From positions 356,721,802 to 356,785,801 of the forward strand of contig CM068374.1 of assembly GCA_034769895.1 (NCBI GenBank): a stretch of DNA of 64,000 nt, read 5' to 3'. A model generated the notes under the pieces. That model worked only from the letters and a program-made list of their open reading frames with translations. It was not told where the DNA came from and did not search any database. Position 1 is the stretch's first letter. Each line of letters opens with the position of its first letter. Shown in pieces: positions 45,485-55,942 of the stretch. Source of the stretch: Magicicada septendecula (lineage: Eukaryota; Arthropoda; Insecta; Hemiptera; Cicadidae). A program made the translations under genes and the position numbers.

Positions 45485-46830
45485 AAATATGGACACGAGA
45501 GAGAAAAATATGAGGGAACAAAACTCTGAAAAAATCACAGAAATCCATCTGGGGTATCGATTAGAGGAAACTTTAACCAGAATTTCAATATAGTGTTCAT
45601 TTCTGAAAATTCCTAATTTTTGAACGCCAGAGCCCAAAAATAGCGGATCAGAATTTTTCGTAAAATCGCGAAAGTCCATGTGAAATAACAAAGTAAAGGG
45701 AATTTTAACAAAATCTCAACACAGTGTACAGTTTTAGAAATTTCAAAACTTTAGGAGGCCAAACCCGAAAAAAGGATAACCGTTTTTTTTTAATGTTTTA
45801 AGATCCAGCTGGTTGTCAAACTAACGATAATTTTAACCCAAATACAAATATAGCGCTTACTATGAGAAAATATAACTTTAGGGGCACCGTGGTACAAAAA
45901 TGGAACTCAAAATTTTAAGAAACTTTAAAAGTCTATGTGGGGATCAAATTGTAATTAATCTTATTCAAAATAGAAACTTGGTATCTTTAATAATTGTTAG
46001 AATTACAATCTCACAACACACCTTATAAATTTTGGATCGCCCTCAAATAGTTTGTAAGCCATTTTTACAACAAAAAACTTTATAGACGTATTGTTGTCAG
46101 TTCTGTATATTTGTGAAAATTATTAGGTATAGTCCTGTAGATATTAATGAAAACATACATAAACGTGAAAGCTAGGGGTAAATTATTTGCCATTTAGGCA
46201 TTATGTTTATAAATTTAACGTAAAAAAACAACATAGTTTGATAATAATGTTTACTGTATGATAAGTGCTTTACAATGATTTGGGTTGTAATTCCTTTTAG
46301 CCTGACATCCTGCTGGATTTTCACAACTTTTGCCAAATTTCTTGTCAATGTTTTTGGGTAAAGGTGTCCCAAAAATTTGAAATTTCCAAAAGTTAACACT
46401 ACATTCGGACGTTAGTCAAAACGTTGTCTTTAATTTCATTCCGCACATAAATTTTGCAATTTTATCAAAATTGTCACCCTTTTTTGGGCCTTGATGTCCA
46501 TAAGTTTTGAAAATGTTCAAAAACGAAAAGTATATTCAGAGTGTTGTTAAACTTCCCTTAATTTTAATAACCTCACATGGGCTTTTGCTATTTATTTACA
46601 ACTTTATCCCCCTCACATTTTAGCCACTCCCTTACCTGTTTTGGGGAGGATCAATCTCATGAACAATAGGGTTATGTAGGGTTAAAGTGTAGATGTCGGT
46701 TAATGGTTTAAAGTTTCATGAAAATCTGTTGATGTCTTCAAAGGTTATCGTGAGGCATACCCCAAACAGGAGAGAGACGGACAAATTCCAAACGGTCGAG
46801 TGAAAACTGAGAACTCGCTTCGCTCTTTCA
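45485..46830. mobile_element. T-family repeat (T2), inverted arrays of a unit of about 150 bp
   Basis: From 45500 to about 45990 at least two or three units run forward (GAAATCCAT.TGGGGTAT...GGGAATTTTAAC). From about 46050 to 46640 the same unit runs in reverse. The right end has a GTTATCGTGAGGCATACCCC block and CAAACGGTCGAGTG (46789-46802). The same end motif recurs at 31012, 48704, 54679 (reverse), 60007 and 61923. No protein was found. Confidence 0.5.
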
Positions 46831-46990
46831 ATTATAGAATTTACTTGCAGAAGAAAGTTATAATTATGCTAATATCACTTAACATTATTCAACACGATAC
46901 GTCTTACGTATCTGAACCTGCCTACCTTCTCTCGTCTTTTCTTTGATATTTCTACTCTCATATCTCATATCAAATTTATTCGCAACACCT
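46748..46990. repeat. Internal direct repeat of the duplicated segment, unit a
   Basis: Shares the TCGTGAG.CATACCCCAAAC, CTCGCTTCGCTCTTTCAATT and TTACTTGCAGAAGAAAG blocks with 48652-48905 at about 85-90% identity. The same pair occurs in copy 2 at 59966-60208 and 61871-62124. Confidence 0.8.
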
Positions 46991-47542
46991 TCTTTTTTCC
47001 TACAGTGGTTATTGTTCCGTATCCTTCAATCCGAATTTATAATCTGTGTAACGTTCTTTGGATGCTTGCTGTGTCGTCCGTTAAAATAACCACAGGATTA
47101 GCGAATGCTAAACAGTGTTGATATCCTTATTTCTGTGTTATCTGTTTCCTGTCGACCCAAACTGCTAGTTATCATGCCCACTACGTGTATATTGAACAAG
47201 GTAAATACAAAATAACGTCTTTGTCTCTCTTCTACCAATATCGATTCTCTGTAACAACACATTCAAAAATCGTTGAATATGCTCACTGACAGAAATCGTT
47301 AGGCGGAGACAAAAGTCTTAACCAGAGTTGTTAGACAATAGGAACGCTTAACCCCTAGACGGTAATGTATCGTGGTAAACCAAGAAAATAATTGAGCAGA
47401 TTGCAGATTATAGCAGAATTTCGGTAATTATCTGTCATTCTGTGGTTTTGACTTTAACGAGAACTTGAAAAGAAGATTGATCGAAACAACTTCTGTTATT
47501 ATCATAGACGCCTTTTCATTCTCGCATAACCCTTTAATCTAG
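46991..47542. other. Spacer inside duplicated segment
   Basis: No gene is recognised. It is present in both copies. Confidence 0.3.
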
Positions 47543-48066
47543 TGTTACGACGGTCTGCTGATCGTCGTATGGTACAGTGAAAAACAAATACAAGACACCG
47601 ATTAAGTCACTAATCACCAGCTTTAATTAACACAATTAAACAGTTTCTAATCAACAAGATAGTCTCTTACAACAAATCAAATAAAATTGTTCACACGTAA
47701 TAAAATGTCAACTAACATAAAACACAATTTGTATTACAATTGTCACGCACGATTATAAAACATATAACACTTCGCGATAATTCTACGAACCGCACTCAAA
47801 GAAATCGCAACTCAAACTGAAATGAACGTCTCTGAGTACTTGTATTTATACCCCGCCGAAGTACCAGAATATTCCATATTGCTCAGCAAGAATGCTACTA
47901 GAAAACACCAGAACATAATTGGTTACGGTATTGCACACAGCAGGCGCGGACCAGTGAGTGCGGAACAATCTCGCAACGCATGTCGAGAATCACGTACGCA
48001 CACACTACAGCCGGATTCCACTAGATCGTTCGAGAAACACGTAGATTGTTCTTAAATGTCGTAACA
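47543..48066. mobile_element. LTR-like repeat L2
   Basis: TGTTACGAC at the start and GTCGTAACA at the end form 9-bp inverted termini of TG...CA type, 524 bp long. TTTGTATTTATACCCC near 47841 resembles a TATA box. The flanks are CTAG and CTAT, a possible degraded 4-bp target duplication. No PBS or PPT is adjacent, so if it is an LTR it is solo. Confidence 0.55.
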
Positions 48067-48349
48067 CTATTTTCCATCTTTTCAGTCTATCTTCTTAGTG
48101 TTCAGTATACTCGTTTTCACTATAGTACTCGTATACTCAGTGGAAGTTTCGCCTTATACTCTCTGAACTGTTATCGGAATCTGTTAAATACGAATACCTT
48201 TCCTCTATCAAAATATCCGCCAACCGCTCAGCGCCCTGCCGATCGTAAAATAAAATATTTGTATGTTTTAATTTAGGCTAACTACACATTTACGAAGAAG
48301 TATTGACTTTAGGATTCCACTGAGTACGCTTTTGTGATTTAAAAAAATT

Positions 48350-49073
48350 CAAGTCCTAAACCACGACAAACGAATATCCCGCTGGAACCCGTATATATAT
48401 ACCCCGTGAATCCACCTTCACAGCAGGTCAATTCGTAAACAGGTCTACTTGCCACTACCCTATTGGCACAGCTGCGTTAAGCCACACCCAACTTTGTCTG
48501 CTTACGTAACACTTATTGTACTACAGTCTGACGGAATCCACAATCTCATCCTTGCAAAATATGGTAAAATATTTCTTCATTACTAAATTCTGTTTGTATG
48601 TTCATTAGTATATTACTCTTCTTCTTTTTTACCTTTAAAATTTCTATTTATCGTGAGACATACCCCAAACAGTAGACAGGCAGACAGACAGACAGACAAA
48701 TGACAAACGGTCGAGTCAAAACAGAATTCGCTTCGCTCTTTCAATTATAAAATTTACTTGCAGAAGAAAGTTATAATTATGCTAATATCATTTAACATTA
48801 CTCAACATGATACGCCTTAAGTATCTGAACCTGCCTGTCTGTTGTCGTCTTTTCTTTGATACTTCTACTCTCATATCTCTCTTACAATTTATTCTCAACG
48901 CCGTCTTTTTCCCACCTTATTTTATAGTAGGTAGCAGGGACGTGGCTAACCGAGCTGAGCCAATAGGGTAGTGGCAAGTAGACTTGTTTCCGAATTGACC
49001 AGCCGTGAAGGCGGATTGACGGGTGTATATACGGGTTCCAGCGGGATATTCTTTTGTCGTGGTTTAGAACTTG
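48350..49073. repeat. Inverted-repeat (foldback) unit, arms of about 140 bp
   Basis: The left arm 48350-48490 and right arm 48938-49073 are reverse complements at about 85-90% (shared GAATATCCCGCTGGAACCCG and TCTACTTGCCACTACCCTAT). The loop contains the second internal direct repeat (48652-48905) with a GACA run. It could be a MITE or an old inverted duplication. Confidence 0.65.
48652..48905. repeat. Internal direct repeat, unit b
   Basis: Partner of 46748-46990; includes a GACAGACAGACAGACA run and CAAACGGTCGAGT (48704-48716). Confidence 0.8.
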
Positions 49074-49089
49074 AAAATGGTGTAAACAT

Positions 49090-49490
49090 GAAAGGCCTCG
49101 TCCGGAACATGACAAGTAGCAGTTCAGCAAGTAAACACGCCAAAGTTGGAATAACAGAGACTGCTAATTCAAATAACAAGATAAGCATTACTTCTTGCTC
49201 AATTCTCAAGGCATTGTTTTTTAAGTCGGCGACAAAACCATATGCGTTCATAATGTACACACCAAGAATTGCTTCATCCACAGTGTCTGCGACAAGTGCT
49301 TGGAGATCAAACTCAAGTCGACCGAGGCCAAACACTTTCACAGGCCTTCCAGTAGCTATTCACAAACTGCAAGAGTAGGATTGGCTTGAGATTTTTCACT
49401 AGATCAGGACGCACAATGGAAACTGTAGTGCCCTTGCCAACTGTAATTGCAGTAGGCCTGTCATGAAGGAATCTGTTAACTACCAAGCTC
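49090..49490 (-). pseudogene. Ty3/Gypsy-type aspartic protease fragment, inactivated
   Basis: On the minus strand ITVGKGTTVSIVRPDLVKNL (about 49400-49460) corresponds to the protease active site, where functional enzymes read DTGA. Here Asp and Thr are replaced. A frameshift near 49335 leads to KVFGLGRLEFDLQALVADTV, then DEAILGVYIMNAYGFVADLK and NNALRIEQEV, the flap and C-terminal strand of retroelement proteases; GxD has become GVY. No RT or integrase follows. Sequence downstream runs into the inverted-repeat arm. Confidence 0.72.
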
Positions 49491-49589
49491 CTGCTGTTTT
49501 TCTGAAGTGTAGAAATTTAGTACTGTCTAGAGGCTTTGTTTCACCAGTTAGTCAGCAAATAATTCAAATAACAAGATGAATAAGACATT

Positions 49590-50390
49590 TTTATATGAAC
49601 CGTGTTGTGTTTTGTATACACACGTAACACACGTGTGCTGCACTGTGCGCGTTTTGCGTGTGCGACTTGTATGTCTTTTGCGAACCCAAGACAGCTAAAC
49701 GGAATTCCAAATTAAACACACTTTCTCAGTATCCACGTTGTGTAAATTTAATTGAACATTAATTTTGGTTTTTGTACCCTTTATACCTTTCGCGAACTGT
49801 TGTGTACATTTTGTTACGTATGCAAATGAAAAGTTAATGTTCCCACTGTGTGGACGTAATGAAAGGGGTCGTCCCTTTACAGCAGCACGGTAAATACGCG
49901 GCGAGACCTTGTTGTGCGTGCGCGCGCGCGCTGTTAAAGCACACTACGGTGTTGTGAAAGAGATTCGATGCCACTAGTAACTTTGCTTCGTGTAATTACT
50001 TCATTTGCAGAAGAAGGTACTTGTAACTTGGCCGTTTTCTCTTATCACACTCCTCGTTTGTAACACGTGTACCGAGTATTGTCAAAATGATTAAAAACCG
50101 GGCTGTCAGGCGGTGGTCGGTAGCTGTATATCAGCAACATCGTCGGCAACGTTTCGAATCCCACTCTTCCTCAGGCCGCAGAGTGTTGTGTAACAATTAC
50201 GGCGGGCGATACCCGACAACGTACCCAGGTGCTCGCTACGTTTACCTGCTGCACGGCGGAATGAACTATCGAAATAGTATTGTTCTTATGTACGATGCGG
50301 ACTTTAAATGAGAGAACAAAATCTAAACCAGAGACAATCATCATCATCACTTAGCTGCTTGAATTAGACATTCGCATGTTCCGTCTTAGG
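49590..50390. repeat. Repeat with inverted copy at 10618-11400
   Basis: Reverse complement of the 10.6-11.4 kb copy, for example GAGATTCGATGCCACTAGT near 49963. It contains a CG-alternating tract near 49920. A 74-codon frame at 50087-50311 starts with ATG, but its counterpart at 10.7 kb is not conserved in frame, so I do not call a gene. Confidence 0.6.
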
Positions 50391-50491
50391 CAGGGGCGAA
50401 TCCAGCAATCAATTTTGGGGGGGGATATGAGAAGATGGACCATTCTTTCATAGTCTAAAATATAAATGATAGGAATGAGTGAAGATAAATA

Positions 50492-51772
50492 CAGTGGAAC
50501 TTGGTTATAACGTCATTGAAGGGACCAAAAAAATAATGACGTTATGTCCGAGTGACGTTATAAAAGAGTTGTTATAAAAGACCCTTTTTAATCACTAGTA
50601 AGGAAGGAGAAATAAAAAGAAATGATCTTTGCATTATTAACATTATTCGTGATATTTATTCTATAGTTTACAAACTGCATTTCATTTATACAAACAGCAT
50701 GAACAATATTTTAAAAGATCAAAAAGAAAGTACATGTAACTTACATTTAGGCTTGCTGTCGAAAGTAATACGTAATTTTCTTTTGAACGCTCCTTTCTGA
50801 AAAATCACTTCTTTCTGTTGTGCTGTGGAGATGCTGCGCTGCATTGAACGTGTCGTCAGACGTCTCTCTAAAGCAGTAAAATCGTGAAAGAGTTTCGGCG
50901 GCTCTCATTGCTTCATGGCTTTCTGGCCAAGTGTTACGCACCCAATCGCCTGTAACGTTCAGATCTACGCATTTTGCCTCACCACAAATTTTTGCAAAGG
51001 AAATCAAGTGTCGGGCCTTAAATCGAACTAGCCATCCGTTGGAGCACGTAAAATCAATACCAAACAATTTTCCGAATTCTGTAGCTTTCTCTTTCAGAAT
51101 TGGTCCACTCACAGGAATATCTGAACATCGACACTGTTTGAACCATTTCAATAATGCTGCATCCACATCACCATGTTCGCATTTCCTAATTTTTTAAATT
51201 TTTTCTGCATCTTCCTCAAATTTTTTTAAAATTTTGTCCTTGTTTTTTAAAATTGAACCTACAGTAGAATTCACTAAACCAAACTCACGGCATACATCAG
51301 CTATTTTACGTCCGCTTTCATATGATCTAATTACACATACTTTCTCTTGAATAGACAGAACCTTTCTTTTTGTACTAGAACTTGCCATGATTACTGTATA
51401 AAAATGTAGACCTACGTGTAAAATTCTATAAACAGTGGCTACCGAAACTTAAGTTATAAAACACACAAAAGAAACTGTCACAGTACGAGCAGATACAGAA
51501 ACAATAACAACCAAAAACAAGCTTATCGCTTGCATATACAATGTATGTCTGTAGCCATGGGCTAGCGCGTGCACATATATACGTTTATATGAAATTTAGA
51601 GTAAAATATCTGAGAAATTTTTGACGCTATAACAGAGTAGTATAATATTTAGTGACGTTAAAACCGGGAATTTTTATAATGTTAAAGATATCAGTTTGAC
51701 CGGACTTATGACAAAATAACGCTACACCCGAGTTGACGTAACTGCCGAGGCCGTAATAACCACGTTCCACTG
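50492..51772. mobile_element. Tigger/pogo element with TA target duplication
   Basis: CAGTGGAACTTGGTTATAAC at 50492 and the inverted CCACGTTCCACTG end at 51772, with TA at 50490-50491 and 51773-51774. The empty site is visible in the hAT-like copy at 9967-10617 (AAAATACAG near 10515 on its minus strand). The transposase gene lies on the minus strand but lacks the catalytic domain, so this 1.28-kb copy is an internal-deletion derivative. Confidence 0.92.
50747..51388 (-). pseudogene. Tigger transposase with DDE domain deleted
   Basis: It opens with ATG at 51388. Residues about 1-65 (KRKVLSIQEKVCVIRSYESG, ADVCREFGLVNSTVGSILKN) form the pipsqueak/CENP-B N-terminal helix-turn-helix. After one in-frame TAA (51191-51193) the same frame continues with ALLKWFKQCRCSDIPVSGPI and FTCSNGWLVRFKARH, the second CENP-B-type DNA-binding domain. 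It then jumps at about CVDLNVTGDWV to AMRAAETLSRFYCF and the acidic/basic tail ending KKITYYFRQQA. The DDE region of some 200 residues normally between these is missing. It would make DNA-binding-only protein if the stop were read through. Confidence 0.9.
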
Positions 51773-52108
51773 TATACAGGTTGTTGTTATTAACACAGCA
51801 AACTTATTAACGTACAAATATAAAATCATATCTGTGTTTGGCAGTTCATTGTTCTTTAATAATGTTCATTTTAAATTCAAAATACACATTACTCATTCAA
51901 GTTATGTATCAAACAAAAAAAGATTAACACTGTGGTAAGGAACAGTAGTAATTTAAAGTAATTTTAGAGCAAAAACATGGACCTACATCACGTGGTATGA
52001 ACGAATTTTGTATCATTTTTCACAATACAAAACCATTCTACACTCACACAACGAAACGTTTACGTCTGATTTGGGAGGGAGGAGTTTCTCCCCGTGGATC
52101 CGAGCCTG

Positions 52109-53312
52109 ATCTTAGCACTATGACCACCTTCCTTCATTCCCTGTTCCTTGTCCTGCATTTCAGAGCTTGCTTAGGCAATCGTTCGTTATCCATCCTTATT
52201 GCTTGTTGTTTCCATTTTCATCTTTTCATTGATGCATGTAGCCCTATATATTTTGATCCCGAATTCAGTCAGTTCTCATGCCACGTAGCCTCTGCAGAGT
52301 GCAATTTTGTTTTCAGTTTTTGTGGGGTTAACGCATGGTCTCACTTCCATTTAATAGAACAGGACAAATTATCGTTTTGTAAAATTTAATTTTTGTCTTC
52401 GATGCCAACTCTATTCTCAGATCTTCTGTTGATGGTTCCGCATACAATTTACTTCCTACACATCTCTGTCTCAAACAGTACTTACCCCCATGCAATTAGA
52501 GTGACTTATTTGTTCCAGAGTTTGATTGTTAATAATTATTTTAGATCTAAGTGGTTTTTCTCCTTTACAAACCACAATGTGACTTTTTAGTTGTAAACAG
52601 GTCTACACAAAATCATATTGGGAAAGCTGCAAAGTTCTTCAACGATCTCAACTGTCTTATTTTTGCGTGTTCGAAAATTTCTCATTATGTTGCTCTTTGT
52701 GTGACTTTTATCGAGCTGTTTGAGACTTGTCCAGAAGGGCAAGACTCGGGGTGATCTGATGAAAACAATGGACCACGGCCAAACAGCCCGTGAATGAATT
52801 TTAACAATGATTAATAATTAATATTATTAATTAATAATAAGTGTCTATTATTATAGAATATTACTGTTTTAAAGTCAAGACATCTTGTTACAAAATGTTG
52901 TTTCTAAAATCTTGTCATTTTTGTTATTCTGTGAAAATACGGATTCACGAAACATATTTTACGTAGTATGTGAGGTACAAATGATCGTGCAGAACGTTAT
53001 TGTCAGTAAATCGATCAGTGAGCACGGTACGTACAACGACCGAAACCGACAACAGTAACGTGTACGTTTTGAAGGGAATCTAACGACAGTGCTACTACTA
53101 TCTGATAAAGCTACCTAATGTACATTCATACTTGTTCGTGAATGGTTTTTGTTTTTTATATGTTGGTTAGAATCCACGCGCTACCACACGCATTCTCATT
53201 TTCTCATGGTTGTACATAAATTAAATACGCGAAGGTCCTTGTATATTTCCGGTTAAAAATCTATTTGTGTGTGTGTTTTGTAATGTTGATTATATATTTT
53301 ATATAAACATAT
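52109..53312. other. Spacer with one PLE terminal fragment
   Basis: No gene is recognised. Apart from the fragment at 52715-52805 the content is AT-rich, with an ATTAATTAATAATA tract near 52812-52840. Confidence 0.3.
52715..52805 (+). repeat. Decayed PLE terminal fragment with hairpin
   Basis: GAGACTTGTCC / AGAA / GGGCAAGACTC hairpin (52722-52747), CTGATGAAAAC (52756-52766) and ACGGCCAAACAGCCCG, the last shared with 44967-45000. Stem II between CTGATGA and the A-run is absent, so no working ribozyme is expected. Confidence 0.5.
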
Positions 53313-54195
53313 GAGGTTTGTTCAAAACGTTTGTAACATTTTGCAATTTCCACCGCTACAACTGTCCGATTAAAAAACTGTTTTTATGTGATGTTGGTAC
53401 ACGTGTCGGTGACAATCGTCTAAACTTTTAGCCGTATTTGATGCAGAGTTTAGATTTCACAGCTAATTGAGTAAGTCGTCCTTCGGAGCGTTAGGTAGGC
53501 GATTTTTTGTCATTTTACAATGTACGGTTGAAGAAAATGGATTAAATTTTGTGTAAGCTGTGAGATAAACTGCTCTGTCCTGGTAAACGTGTTCAGAAGG
53601 CTTCTGGCGAGACTGCTGTGCATGAATAAGCGGTTTACAAGCTTCAAAGACTGCCGTAAATGAGTTGAAGATCGTGGTTGTCAAATGAAGATGTTTGTGT
53701 GTTCCACGAAATTTCATCGCTAGGTGCAGTGGTAAATAAAGAGTACTATTCGAACATTTGTATGAAGCTATTCGTAGAAAACGGCCAGATTTACTGAAGA
53801 ATAATTTATGAAAATTGTAGCCCGATTACGCGCCTGGACGCACGTCATTGCTTGTTAAAAATTTTGCCAGGCTAGACAAAAGAAAGCGTCATAATGATGG
53901 CACGGGCTACTGCCGTATTCACCGGATGTGCTCCAACACGATCTTTGGTCCTCCCAATAGTGATAACTTCTCGGTGAAGATGTAAAACGAAAATCGCTAA
54001 GCGAGCTCAAGGCTGTATCAAAAAGTGCATGCTTGAAATATTTTGAAGACTGCAAAACTGCTGGCTTAATCGTGTTACATTCGACTGAGACTATTTTGAA
54101 GGAAGGGGGGGCAGTATAAGTGTCGACGAATGAACGCATAATTTTTTAAATAAACAAGAACTGCAAGACTTTTTAATCAAACATCGTACACGAAC
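53313..54195 (+). pseudogene. Decayed mariner-family element, copy C
   Basis: It starts GAGGTTTGTTCAAAACG and ends with the inverted TCAAACATCGTAC type end near 54185. The interior keeps LLPYSPDVLQHDLWSSQ (about 53909-53960), matching the YSPDLAPCDLFLF catalytic region, and SLSELKAVSKSACLKYFEDC downstream in one frame. In the N-terminal half only fragments such as INCSVL and FKDCRK remain. It is co-linear with copies A and B. No intact frame exists. Confidence 0.65.
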
Positions 54196-55504
54196 AGGTA
54201 GACAAGGTGACGGATAGTTTAGTGATTTACTTAATTCAAGTTTTCCGTAGGTACGGTACTTACAAAACAGATTCACCGCTGCCGTTTCTATCATACTTCT
54301 TGCACAAGTCGGATGGCATTATATAACCGACTGTCTCGCACGTCAACTAGCGTTTCCTCAGCCGTCTACTGTACTCCGTGTTGGAATGTAACACGGAACC
54401 TAATCTCGTCCCGTTATTATATAAAGTTTGTGAGCACACGTCAATATTGTTATTGTTGGTTGTGGCGATTGTGCCTTCTCCTTTCGAACTCGTCCATGGC
54501 AGATCATATACGTTCTTCATTCACTGTGCTTACTTTAAGTTTGCTCTGTGTTCGTTGTGTACAGCATCGTCACTTTGAATAGTTACAGACGTCCAAAACA
54601 AAACGATAACAGTAGGCCTATTACTCCGTGCGTTACGACGCCACACCTCGAACGAGCGGAGCGAGGTCTCAGTTTTAACTCAACCGTTTGGCATTTGTCA
54701 TTTATGAAACTAAACATAGTTTTTTCTTTGGAAACATTGTTAGCCGCGCTGTTAGGCCGTGATCTAGAGTTTATGCTGATAGACGCCGCGACCTCGCCAT
54801 CGGAGGCCATCGTCAGTGTCGGTAACAATTGGCACGGTGTCCGCCAATTCACCCCAGTGATGACGTAGAAACTATTTACTTTGTCTAAGAAGGCCCGATT
54901 ATACGGACTTTCATACCAACACGATCTAAGCTGAAAAACAACATCAAGTGCTATCTGATTGGCTTTGGAGCACAGCATGCCAAATCCTACGTAATAGGAG
55001 GCTTTCTCCTCTTCTATTCATAGGGATGGAACCTGTTTAAAAATCTCCACGGACTCCATGTGCAGCTGAGGGTAGTAGGCTCCTCTCCAAGGATAAAATC
55101 GTGGTCGCTTCAAAGAGAACGCGATGATCGTCGTTTGAGACTGCATGCTCGGGCACCGCAGACTTCTTCGGCTGCCTGAAGCGACAACAGCGGCTGTGTT
55201 CGCTTCAGAATGAATTTTTTCTTTATTCATTTATTTGAAAAAAAAAAACAAAATACTAAAATGCCCATTCTTATTTTCTTCTGATGTATTTTAATAAACT
55301 TATACATCTTTAAAACATCTTTTTATGACTTTTTAACAGGATTAAAATTAGAAGTAGCCTACACTTAACTCCAGTGGGAATGGAAAAACTCACTTTACGG
55401 TTATCTATGTGACAATTATATCGTCACACGATTTGTAAACCTACGTATGATAGAGTGAACCAGACGAAAAATATTGAGTTATAAAGTTATTCCAGAACAC
55501 TTAA
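54196..55504. other. Spacer with moderate CpG and one T-end motif in reverse
   Basis: The end motif of the T family occurs in reverse at 54679-54692, next to CGAACGAGCGGAGCGAGG. Long frames on both strands of 54550-54980 have no recognised domain. An A-run lies near 55238-55247. Confidence 0.3.
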
Positions 55505-55942
55505 AGTCGACAGTTCATATTTGGACAGAGTTCTCAGTTGATAGCAGACAGTTTGGTATTTGTCTAGGTGTCTATCTATTCGGAGTATATCTCACGGTAA
55601 GTTTTGAACGCATAAACCAATTTTCGTAAAACTTGGCATGCATATCCACACTTTTACTGCACAGAACGGTATTGTTTTTCACACTGATCCCTCAAAAATT
55701 TTAAGGGCGGGAGGGAAAAAATTGAGGAGGTAACAATTTTGTAAAACTCGCGTGGGGTCCGTGTGGGGTATCAAATTAAAGAAAATTTTAAGCAAAACGT
55801 GAATTAAATGTTCATTTTTTAATATTTCAAAATTTAGGGATGTGAGGGGTGAAACAGTGGATGAAAGTTTTAATAGAATTGCAAAAATTCATATGACGTA
55901 TGAAATTGAAAGGGAACTTGAACTGAAATCTGAATGTACTTT
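55505..55942. mobile_element. T-family repeat (T3), left part
   Basis: A reverse-oriented T end (CAGTTGATAGCAGACAGTTT.GTATTTGTC near 55534) is followed by forward units (GTGGGGTATCAAATTAAAGAA near 55770 and GACGTATGAAATTGAAAGGG near 55895). It is interrupted at 55943 by the PLE and resumes at 56926. Confidence 0.5.

Larger units (their letters stand above)
46372..50790. repeat. Duplicated segment, copy 1
   Basis: Matches 59590-64000 in direct orientation, offset 13,218-13,219 bp (13,210 bp after a 9-bp indel near 49620). By eye I find about 16 substitutions and two indels in 4.4 kb, roughly 99.6% identity. The left boundary lies inside T2; the right boundary cannot be seen because copy 2 reaches the window end. 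Confidence 0.97.
50391..52108. mobile_element. hAT-like MITE containing a nested Tigger element
   Basis: CAGGGGCGAATCCAG at 50391 and the inverted GTGGATCCGAGCCTG ending 52108. The flanks GTCTTAGG (50383-50390) and ATCTTAGC (52109-52116) share TCTTAG, an 8-bp duplication with two mismatches. Without the insert at 50492-51772 it is about 435 bp. Related copies are at 8047-8320 and 9967-10617. Confidence 0.75.

Noticed and set aside
47543-48066. L2 as a complete LTR retrotransposon end with downstream body
   Set aside because: No primer-binding site, polypurine tract or gag-pol follows. The protease relic nearby is on the opposite strand to the TATA-like box, so the link is unproven.
48660-48700. 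GACA repeats as a CRISPR-like or satellite array
   Set aside because: It is a short simple-sequence run within a dispersed repeat; no spacers.
50087-50311. 74-codon frame beginning with ATG (duplicated at 63297-63521) as a small gene
   Set aside because: It is in a repeat whose older inverted copy at 10.7 kb does not preserve the frame. Identity between 50 kb and 63 kb reflects the recent duplication, not selection.
54548-54978. Overlapping frames of 106 and 131 codons as a host exon
   Set aside because: No domain is recognised, a T-family end motif lies within, and no splice signals could be argued. A CTGACGATGG...GAGGTC stretch on the minus strand recalls a PLE core but has GCGG in place of GAAA.
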